Part shown: positions 15,610 to 20,802 of the stretch, one piece after another
How the letters are laid out: each line of letters starts with the position of its first letter
Position numbering within the stretch: the first letter of the stretch is position 1
Source: JBARRO01 sp049644265
GTDB taxonomy: Bacteria; Bacteroidota; Ignavibacteria; UBA10030
DNA length: 20,802 nt
Reading direction: 5' to 3'
NCBI GenBank assembly: GCA_049644265.1
Contig: JBARRO010000096.1
Location: 1-20,802 of the forward strand
Position numbers and translations under genes: made by a program
Notes under the pieces: generated by a model
The model's input: the letters and a program-made list of their open reading frames with translations, nothing else
Database searches by the model: none
What the model was told of the DNA's origin: nothing

Positions 15610-16683
15610 ATGGCGTCGCTCATAAGACGAAACAACGGAATCTATTACATGGTGACGTGTAAACGAAGAAAACGGGTGTGGAGGTCTCTATTTACACGGG
15701 ACGAGATGGAGGCACAACGGATCTGCTCGACTCTTACGGACAATGGTCGGAAGTCCAAGATCTACACACTTAGCGATTTCTGGAAGGAAGCTCAAGAGAT
15801 CATAAAAGCGGAATGTTCACCAAGAACACTCGAAATCTATGCCTGCGCGGTCAATAACTTCCTGCGCGTCATTGGAGACAAGCGGTTGGTGGCGCTTACG
15901 GTTCTTGATTGTGAACGGTTCAAGCTCGCAAGGTGTGTAAGAGTCAAGAAGCTCACGGTCAACAAGGAGTTGAGAACAATCCGTGCGTTGCTCGGACGAG
16001 CGGTTCAAATGGGGTTCTTGGAAAGCAATGTGGCGAAGAGATGCCCGACATTCAGGATTGATAATTGTAGACCAACATTTCTGGTGCGAGACGATGTCAT
16101 GCGGCTACTCAAAGTGATCTCTGACAGGTGCTTCATTGATATAGTTCTTTTCGCTTTGAACACAGCAATGAGGGCTGGGGAAATAGTCTATTTGGAATGG
16201 CCAGACGTAGACTATGCCTCAAGGCAAATCTTGATTACCAATAAACCTGGGCACAGGGTAAAAACAGGGAAAGAGAGGATGGTGCCGATGAACGATATCG
16301 TTTTCGAGATCCTTCACAGATGTCGGAAAAATGGTCTGCGAGTATTCACGGACAAGGTGGGAGCACCGTTGAAGGTTAAGACCATTTCTGATAGGTTTCG
16401 CAAAAGTAGATTGAAGGCAGGGCTTCCGCAGGGTGTACGGTTTCATAGTCTGAGGCACACAAGTCTAACTTGGATGCATCATAACGGAGTTCCCGTCGAA
16501 TCTTTGAGGCAGATTGCTGGCCATTCCTCAATCCAGACTACGCAGATATATACTCATGCATTGCCTGAACATCTCTTAGCTGCTGCGAATACCTTATCGA
16601 GGCTGAGCTACAACTTGGCTCCAGAGGTAGGCATCAGAAATGCCGTAAATGATCTTTCGAGGCCTGTAGCCGGAACTGATTAG
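15610..16683 (+). CDS. Tyrosine recombinase / integrase 2
   Basis: 357 residues with the ATG at 15610 and GAAGGA about 14 bases upstream. The N-terminus MASLIRRNNGIYYMV closely copies that of integrase 1 (MASLFRRSNGIYYLL). The catalytic set is complete: Arg188 (MRAGEI), a Lys in RVKTGKER, His279 and Arg282 (HSLRH), His305 (GHSS) and Tyr314 (IYTHA). Each residue is one position from its counterpart in integrase 1, so the two are paralogues with the same architecture, but the middle regions have diverged widely. Two active recombinases could work as a pair, or one may be left from an earlier insertion. It is followed 14 bases later by the 179-residue gene. Confidence 0.95.
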   Translation: MASLIRRNNGIYYMVTCKRRKRVWRSLFTRDEMEAQRICSTLTDNGRKSKIYTLSDFWKEAQEIIKAECSPRTLEIYACAVNNFLRVIGDKRLVALTVLDCERFKLARCVRVKKLTVNKELRTIRALLGRAVQMGFLESNVAKRCPTFRIDNCRPTFLVRDDVMRLLKVISDRCFIDIVLFALNTAMRAGEIVYLEWPDVDYASRQILITNKPGHRVKTGKERMVPMNDIVFEILHRCRKNGLRVFTDKVGAPLKVKTISDRFRKSRLKAGLPQGVRFHSLRHTSLTWMHHNGVPVESLRQIAGHSSIQTTQIYTHALPEHLLAAANTLSRLSYNLAPEVGIRNAVNDLSRPVAGTD

Positions 16684-16697
16684 AAGGGAAACTAGAA

Positions 16698-17237
16698 ATG
16701 ATATCAGAAGAACGATTTAACCCACTAATTAGCGAACTGGCGAAGTGCTTCGGGAAGAAGTTCGACGCTGAACGTCGCGCGATCTACTACAAAAAACTCT
16801 TGCCGATAATCCATGATGACCGAGAACTCGAAAGGGTGTTTGAACGCCTATTTCGAGATCCGAAGTTCCCTACGCTGGGCAGAATAATGAGCGTCGTCGA
16901 AGGTTTTCGTAAGGGAGCACACCATGGCGCCTGGACCGGCGCAAGAGAATGCGTCTTCGAATGCCCTTGCGGGAGAAGCATCTCCGTGTCGCTTAGTTAC
17001 TTGAGAGCTTCTCCTAGCTCCACTGTTGCTTGCCCCGGAGTCCAATATGACAAATGTCGAAACGTATTCGCCACAGAGCGGCTCCTGAGTTTAGCGTTCG
17101 ATGGAAATCCGTTTATCAGACTTAAGGAAAGTGACAAATTCTCACCTTTGATAAGGGAAAGCCAGCTTGGCTCTTCCTCCTCCGGTCAAAGCGATTCTCA
17201 GAGACAACAGAAAGAACTTGAGACTTGGAGGAATTGA
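16698..17237 (+). CDS. Unknown protein with zinc-ribbon-like cysteines
   Basis: 179 residues with an ATG at 16698 preceded by GAAGGGA. Residues about 1-72 are helical (ISELAKCFGKKF, ERRAIYYKKLLPII, ELERVFERLF, then FPTLGRIMSVVEGF) and recall small replication-loader or inhibitor proteins of phages in layout only. Residues about 82-125 hold cysteines in a ribbon-like order, CPCG then, about 25 residues on, CPG and C-R-N-V-F, probably a structural zinc site. The tail is Ser/Gln-rich and disordered. It is the last gene of the run starting with the HNH gene. DNA binding or replication of the excised element is a guess. Confidence 0.65.
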   Translation: MISEERFNPLISELAKCFGKKFDAERRAIYYKKLLPIIHDDRELERVFERLFRDPKFPTLGRIMSVVEGFRKGAHHGAWTGARECVFECPCGRSISVSLSYLRASPSSTVACPGVQYDKCRNVFATERLLSLAFDGNPFIRLKESDKFSPLIRESQLGSSSSGQSDSQRQQKELETWRN

Positions 17238-17252
17238 CTTCTTAGTTGATGA

Positions 17253-17378
17253 ACCTTTATAAGCAGTGGAGAGACGTTAGCAGCTCGGTTTGCAGCGGCA
17301 AGAAATGGTCACATTATTGCGGGAATTGAGGTCGATCATCTGCGGGGAAGGCAGATGATGGGCCTGGATCCATTCTAG
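17253..17378 (+). pseudogene. Possible gene fragment without a start
   Basis: An open frame of 41 codons before TAG (17376-17378), bounded upstream by TGA at 17250. It has no ATG, GTG or TTG near its 5' end. The translation (GETLAARFAAARNGHIIAG, then IEVDHLRGRQMMGLDPF) reads like the end of a folded protein rather than random sequence. The parent family is not recognised. Confidence 0.25.
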
Positions 17379-17676
17379 ATGAAGTTTCCTTGTGCAACAT
17401 CACTCTTGACGATTGTGGTCGATGAATGGAAGGAAGCGGTGAGAGGCTTGCTTACCGTGCATAAGAGGAAGAAACATCCATGCTGATTGGAGGATAGACA
17501 CAGATTGTCCAGCAATGGCGATGCAAAGGGGAATTAGTGTGAGTTCGCAGGCCTCTTGCAGGATTAATGCCGTGAGAGATCGAACTGATCCAATTTTCCC
17601 GGAATTAGCACTAATTGTTAGCAATTGATCTGGGCCCCATCGAAGAACGAATGATTGCAGGGGTGATCATTGCGAT

Positions 17677-17697
17677 TAACGGCTGGCAGAGCCGTTA
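17677..17697. repeat. Perfect hairpin next to the right arm-site motif
   Basis: TAACGGCT (17677-17684) and AGCCGTTA (17690-17697) form a perfect 8-bp stem with loop GGCAG. Its right strand overlaps the first GTTAGC of the 17694-17711 motif. Confidence 0.8.
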
Positions 17698-17711
17698 GCA
17701 AATCTGTTAGC
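17694..17711. promoter_or_regulatory. Candidate right integrase arm site (inverted copy)
   Basis: GTTAGCAAATCTGTTAGC. Its reverse complement matches 12234-12251 at 16 of 18 positions, keeping both GCTAAC units and their 12-base spacing. A further GTTAGC lies at 17617-17622. It probably marks the right end of the element inserted at tRNA-Phe. Confidence 0.55.
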
Positions 17712-18072
17712 GGGGGCAAAAAAAGACGGTCCAGATTGTCGCTGGATTCTGAGGTGCGGGTTTGGATATTGACTAATACCTAAACGTGTCAGCTAAGGAT
17801 AGCACCCAAAACTGCTATTACACGCGTTTCAGAGTCATATTGGGGCAGAACTGATGATGTCTTAGCTCCCAATCGGCCCGCGAATGCTCCATGTCACTAA
17901 ACCAGATATTGAAACTCGGTAAATTTAACTGCGTAAGCCCTATGGGACTAGATGAGGATCGTTTCCCCATGGTTTCATCCCGTTTCGACCATATTCTCAC
18001 TCGAGCGACTTGCGTTGACATACTTTCAGACCATACAATCCGAAATCAGGTTCGCAGACAGACTGGCCTTTC

Positions 18073-18101
18073 TTGACAATGGAGGGAAGGTTCGGTATTC
18101 T
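18073..18101 (+). promoter_or_regulatory. Sigma70-like promoter of the HEPN-SecB operon
   Basis: TTGACA (18073-18078), a 17-base spacer, and TATTCT (18096-18101). It has a perfect -35, ideal spacing and a near-consensus -10, and lies 46 bases before the TTG start of the first gene. Confidence 0.6.
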
Positions 18102-18147
18102 TAAGCAGAATTAATGGGGGCCTTCCTTTGCAAGTCCAAATTCTTCA

Positions 18148-18537
18148 TTGAGCTATCTTAGCTCGAAATCCAAGGGTAATCTGCAAGCAGCATCAGCCCT
18201 TCATACTAACTCAGACATGTGTCATTCGGCTGTGCATTGCGGATACTATGCCTGCCTACAATTAATTAAACACGTTTTTCAGAATATTGTGAAACCGCCG
18301 GTGGATCTTCCGGATGACGGAAGGATCCACAATGCTGCAAAAGAGGAGATGTTCAAGGCCCTCCGGAAGAAGGACGTAAATGCCGCGATCATTTTTAATC
18401 AGGAGTTCTTAAACCTCCGTGTCTTTCGTGAGGCATCCGACTACAAGGATATTGACATCCCTCTTCCTAAGGCAAAAAAGGCGTACGAAATCGCAGTTTC
18501 AATCTGTGAGGGTATAACCCAACACTTCCCACTATGA
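18148..18537 (+). CDS. HEPN-like small helical protein, first gene of a three-gene operon
   Basis: 129 residues if started at the TTG at 18148; the frame opens at 18115 and has no ATG until 18217, which would remove the first helix. The pattern is HEPN-like: an N-terminal helix (KSKGNLQAASALHTNS), a second with CHSAVHCGYYACLQLIKHVF like the A-x-x-x-x-Y-Y-A helix of that family, then REASDYKDIDIPL followed by a final helix (AKKAYEIAVSICEGI). HEPN proteins are often RNases in toxin-antitoxin and antiviral systems, but the R-x4-6-H catalytic motif is not visible here, so this may be a non-catalytic member. Its stop overlaps the next start (ATGA). A good promoter stands upstream. The HEPN assignment is by eye. 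Confidence 0.62.
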   Translation: MSYLSSKSKGNLQAASALHTNSDMCHSAVHCGYYACLQLIKHVFQNIVKPPVDLPDDGRIHNAAKEEMFKALRKKDVNAAIIFNQEFLNLRVFREASDYKDIDIPLPKAKKAYEIAVSICEGITQHFPL

Positions 18538-19187
18538 ATGAACAAAAGAAGCACATCGGATCGATAATCGATAGAGCGCTTCGTAGTTTTCCTTTGATCA
18601 AAGTCCGATATCAATATGAACCACGATCAGAGTGCCACCTGATCGAGATTACGCCGAAAATAGAATTCGATTCTGTCACGGCGCGTGAGTTCATCAAGAG
18701 GGAGATCCTTGATTTCTACGATCTCTTCCCTGGGACCAATCTGACTTTCATAACTGAAGGATCGCTTGCCGAAATCACGGAGGCTGAATTAGAGACTTCC
18801 AACAGACCCCTTCGTGTTCCAATTGCGACAGCCCTCTACGATATCGAAACCACGGTACCAACTGGTTACCTGACTATGCAGGATTCGATTCAATGGACTG
18901 CGATGTTCCAGAATTACTTTGTTCCGGACTTAGAGAAGTCTCCCCAGATAACTGTCACTTATGACCTTTTCGCTCCAATAGTCTCGGTGGAACTTGTACC
19001 AGTTGAGTCTGAGGTAATGGTGGTAGACCCTTTAACCGTTCCCAACAATCAAATATTCGCCCTCTTTGCGTCGAGTGGGGGCCTTGTTCAAGCGCCATTT
19101 CTCCGGCGAATCTGGCAAGGGATAAGAGGTCACTCAAAGGAGAAGGCGAAAGAGCAAGAATCGATTGAATATGCCTTGGCCGCCTAA
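18534..19187 (+). CDS. Unknown 217-residue protein, middle gene of the HEPN-SecB operon
   Basis: Not assigned to a family. Residues about 15-85 form an alpha/beta unit (FPLIKVRYQYEP, HLIEITPK, a helix TAREFIKREILDFYDLFP, and LTFITEGSLAEI). I have the impression that such units accompany HEPN-like proteins, but I cannot name the family. Residues about 90-175 are beta-rich (QITVTYDLFAPIVSVELVPVE), and the tail is basic and helical (FLRRIWQGIRGHSKEKAKEQ). It has no signal peptide or membrane segment. The ATG at 18534 overlaps the upstream stop as ATGA; its TAA shares one base with the next ATG. The coupling on both sides implies a complex or fixed stoichiometry with its neighbours. It could be the client held by the SecB-like chaperone. 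Confidence 0.7.
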   Translation: MNEQKKHIGSIIDRALRSFPLIKVRYQYEPRSECHLIEITPKIEFDSVTAREFIKREILDFYDLFPGTNLTFITEGSLAEITEAELETSNRPLRVPIATALYDIETTVPTGYLTMQDSIQWTAMFQNYFVPDLEKSPQITVTYDLFAPIVSVELVPVESEVMVVDPLTVPNNQIFALFASSGGLVQAPFLRRIWQGIRGHSKEKAKEQESIEYALAA

Positions 19188-19615
19188 TGGCTTCTCCTGA
19201 TGGTTTCGTAAAAATCCTTCAAGTCATCCTGGTCGAATCTCACTTTAAGCGCCTCCCCGATTTGATTCAGGATGAGAAGGCAAAAGTCGACTTCACTCTC
19301 GATTTGGCCCCCTCAGTCGATTCAAGCACTAACCGAATCGTAACCGAAGTGGTGCTGAACATGAAATCGGTTCGTGAAACAGTTGCTCAAATCGAACTCT
19401 CCATCAGAATGGCTGGTATATTTGAATTCACTAAGCTCTCTGACGAAGAGCAGCAGAATTTTTCAAAGATAAATGCGCCCGCTATTGTGTTTCCATTTGT
19501 TAGAGAACATCTCATGTCTCTAACACAGAAGGCAGGCTTGAATCCAATAATAATCAATCCGATCAATTTTGTGGAGCTATCGAAGCGTTCAGAGACTAAG
19601 CAAGAAGCAATGTGA
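19187..19615 (+). CDS. SecB-like chaperone
   Basis: 142 residues, close to the 150-155 of SecB. The second half follows the SecB pattern closely: GIFEFTKLSDEE (SecB GIF strand), then NAPAIVFPFVREHLMSLTQKAG (SecB C-P-x-I-L-F-P-Y-A-R-E) and IIINPINFVEL (SecB L-A-P-V-N-F). The first half has alternating beta strands (VDFTLDLAPS, RIVTEVVLNM, VAQIELSIRM). SecB forms tetramers that hold unfolded clients; SecB-like proteins also act in toxin-antitoxin-chaperone systems by protecting an antitoxin. As it is the last gene of an operon beginning with a HEPN-like gene, and stands in an accessory region, the latter role is more likely than general protein export. The ATG at 19187 overlaps the previous stop by one base. 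A terminator follows at 19664-19694. Confidence 0.82.
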   Translation: MASPDGFVKILQVILVESHFKRLPDLIQDEKAKVDFTLDLAPSVDSSTNRIVTEVVLNMKSVRETVAQIELSIRMAGIFEFTKLSDEEQQNFSKINAPAIVFPFVREHLMSLTQKAGLNPIIINPINFVELSKRSETKQEAM

Positions 19616-19663
19616 GAATCTCGATCTTCTAACGATCGATTTCCTCTTCATTTCAAAGCATCT

Positions 19664-19694
19664 GCCCAGGCGTTCCCCTAGCGCTTGGGCTTTT
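19664..19694 (+). terminator. Rho-independent terminator of the HEPN-SecB operon
   Basis: GCCCAGGCG (19664-19672) and CGCTTGGGC (19682-19690) form a 9-bp stem with one G-U pair and a 9-base loop, followed by TTTT. It lies about 50 bases after the SecB-like stop. Confidence 0.75.
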
Positions 19695-19800
19695 GCATTT
19701 TATTCTAAGTCGCTGACCATCCAATCAGGCCGATCCTATTTCTAAGTGCGTGTGTTGATAGGGCAGCGGAGTGAGATAAAGGTTCGTTCTTTTTTAAGGA

Positions 19801-19822
19801 AGTCCGAAGCAAATTTTGGACT
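19801..19822. repeat. Hairpin in the intergenic gap
   Basis: AGTCCGAA (19801-19808) and TTTGGACT (19815-19822) form an 8-bp stem with one G-U pair, loop GCAAAT. No T-run follows, so it is not a typical terminator. Confidence 0.5.
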
Positions 19823-19897
19823 GAGCTTGATTCAACATGGAACAACACCAAATGACGGGTATAGAACGGCTGCGAGTCGTTTATCGCTTCTAGGCAT

Positions 19898-19926
19898 TTG
19901 ACTATGCCTCGGTTTGAGCGTATCTT
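19898..19926 (+). promoter_or_regulatory. Possible promoter for the gene at the right edge
   Basis: TTGACT (19898-19903), a 17-base spacer and TATCTT (19921-19926). A hairpin AGGCAT/ATGCCT (19892-19909) spans the -35 and could be an operator. The gene start is about 170 bases downstream. Confidence 0.35.
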
Positions 19927-20098
19927 TTAATAGTTTATTTTGCCAGCAGATGGAGTGGGGCTGCTGCGATAGAAGTTGGAAAAGCCTCTGGAATCGGAAG
20001 ATCGAAAGGGGCTTTGCTGTTTCTTCAGGTATAAAAACCATACCCGACTAAGACATCAGTCGTGGACGGATGGCTCACTTCGACTTTCCTTTTAAAAA

Positions 20099-20802
20099 AT
20101 GAACCCTGTGAGAGGGAAAACCAAGATTACATCAGAAGCCCGCCCTACTCCGCTGGAATCAGAGACGATATTCCAAAGGAGAATAGCCCAGATGATACGT
20201 TTCTTGGAGAGCAGTCGACGAACTGCCCTTAACCTATTCCTATTAGCAGCGGGGGGTGTTCTGTTATTCTTGGTCATTGAAGAAGTATCAGATTCGGCAG
20301 TTGCGATTGAGGAATATGAAGTCGCAGGGAACTTAGGCGAAGCGAGTATAACAGGTAGAAATGTTGCGAATATGTTGTTTGACGAAATTGAGAAAATCAA
20401 GAGGAAGGCTATAAGGGACCCCGGCGTTATCGGTTCGTTAAGAGTTGTTGGATCTGAGGCACAGTCGGAAAGTGATTTTGCCAACGCAAGGAAGCCCTCT
20501 TTCGTAACAGTAAGGTTCCAACTCATGGAACCGGAAAAGAGGTTGGAGGTTCATTTACCAGAGACAGGTTTTTCTCTCCGTTTCTTTGCAAGTCCGATCA
20601 GGGAAGCGCTCGGATTGCAGTCAACTCGAATTACTGGAGACTTATTGCGTGAAGGTGACGACCTCAGAATGGTCACTAGAGTAGTAGCTGGAACAACAGA
20701 GGTAATATCATTGAAGGGCGGAAACTTGGATCAAATGATTGGTTTGAGCGCTGAACACGTTCTTAAATTCACGCAACCGATTGTGTTATCGTGGTACTAC
20801 TA
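20099..20802 (+). CDS. Membrane-anchored protein, N-terminal part (cut by window edge)
   Basis: An open frame of 234 codons from the ATG at 20099 that runs past the window without a stop, so length and C-terminus are unknown. Residues 1-40 are polar and basic and would be cytoplasmic; 42-61 (TALNLFLLAAGGVLLFLVI) is one membrane segment. The rest is soluble, with alternating strands and helices (FVTVRFQLMEP, FSLRFFASPIREALGL, RITGDLLREG, LRMVTRVVAG) and ends near AEHVLKFTQPIVLSWYY. That closing pattern reminds me of modules preceding TPR repeats in other proteins, which would lie beyond the edge; this is a guess. There is no Shine-Dalgarno (TTTTAAAAA upstream); an in-frame TAA at 20093 excludes an earlier start. 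A minus-strand frame inside it is a shadow. Confidence 0.65.
   Translation, partial: MNPVRGKTKITSEARPTPLESETIFQRRIAQMIRFLESSRRTALNLFLLAAGGVLLFLVIEEVSDSAVAIEEYEVAGNLGEASITGRNVANMLFDEIEKIKRKAIRDPGVIGSLRVVGSEAQSESDFANARKPSFVTVRFQLMEPEKRLEVHLPETGFSLRFFASPIREALGLQSTRITGDLLREGDDLRMVTRVVAGTTEVISLKGGNLDQMIGLSAEHVLKFTQPIVLSWYY

Larger units (their letters stand above)
17238..18147. other. Gene-poor stretch of about 910 bp
   Basis: No convincing gene. It holds a possible gene fragment (17253-17378), GTTAGC motifs at 17276, 17617, 17694 and 17706, a perfect hairpin (17677-17697), a weaker hairpin ATAGCA/TGCTAT (17799-17818) and a promoter (18073-18101). Short frames on both strands lack ribosome sites and recognisable motifs. 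I take this as the right end of the integrase element plus the upstream region of the HEPN-SecB operon. Confidence 0.6.
19616..20098. other. Non-coding stretch after the SecB-like gene
   Basis: About 480 bases with no supported gene. It contains a small stem TCGATC/GATCGA (19621-19639), the operon terminator (19664-19694), a hairpin (19801-19822), and a promoter-like site with an overlapping hairpin (19892-19926). A minus-strand frame at 19832-20041 has no recognisable features. Confidence 0.6.

Noticed and set aside
17400..17624. 74-codon minus-strand frame in the gene-poor zone
   Set aside because: No ribosome site or family-like pattern; it runs into the GTTAGC motif at 17617.
17818..18076. 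Overlapping 67-codon (-) and 61-codon (+) frames upstream of the HEPN-like gene
   Set aside because: Two frames on opposite strands over the same bases, neither with a start signal or motif; probably chance.
18666..18675. TTCGATTCTG matching the tRNA-Phe T-arm, considered as a right attachment site
   Set aside because: Only ten bases match, and it lies inside the middle gene of the HEPN-SecB operon; likely chance.
19832..20041. 69-codon minus-strand frame after the SecB-like operon
   Set aside because: It overlaps the promoter-like site and hairpin, and its translation shows no motif or likely start signal.
20092..20526. 144-codon minus-strand frame at the right edge
   Set aside because: It is antisense to a longer + frame that has a clear membrane segment and continues past the window; treated as a shadow.

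Overview
All supported genes lie on the + strand, in two contrasting halves. Bases 1 to about 11,900 are a dense core chromosome segment with genes overlapping by ATGA or spaced by a few bases. Bases from about 12,120 to the right edge are an accessory region with integrases, unknown genes, long non-coding gaps and visibly more AT-rich sequence. The combination of a pyrR-pyrB-pyrC operon, a fibronectin type III lipoprotein, a DUF4783-like secreted protein and a giant NtrY-like membrane kinase suggests a Gram-negative bacterium of the Bacteroidota/Ignavibacteriota (FCB) side. That is an inference from gene style, not a placement.

Core half: pyrR, pyrB and pyrC (UMP synthesis) are chained by ATGA overlaps. 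They are preceded by a six-copy 8-bp tandem repeat that ends exactly at the pyrR start codon. Next come an FnIII lipoprotein (3009-3809), a small exported DUF4783-like protein (3918-4397) and a 1297-residue multi-pass sensor histidine kinase (4417-8310). The kinase is translationally coupled to a laccase-domain protein (pgeF/yfiH type), which is followed after one base by glmS. An enoyl-ACP-reductase-like SDR gene and a strong terminator (11868-11898) close this half.

Junction: a truncated tRNA 5' part (11989-12010), two large back-to-back inverted repeats, and an intact tRNA-Phe(GAA) at 12123-12195. A tyrosine integrase begins 80 bases after the tRNA, the usual arrangement of a tRNA-targeting integrative element. 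An 18-bp motif next to the tRNA (12234-12251) recurs in inverted orientation at 17694-17711 with 16 of 18 bases identical. I read the pair as integrase arm sites marking the two ends of an element of about 5.5 kb.

That element carries integrase 1, an overlapping unknown 282-residue gene, a terminator, an HNH nuclease, two small ORFs, a second paralogous integrase, and a zinc-ribbon-like 179-residue protein.

Right part: after a gene-poor stretch of 910 bp, a sigma70-like promoter (18073-18101) leads into a compact three-gene overlapping operon. It encodes a HEPN-like helical protein, an unknown 217-residue protein and a SecB-like chaperone. This layout resembles chaperone-controlled toxin-antitoxin (TAC) systems but with partners I do not recognise, and it is the best candidate here for an undescribed system. 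A terminator, a non-coding stretch of about 480 bp and the start of a membrane-anchored protein cut by the window edge complete the window.
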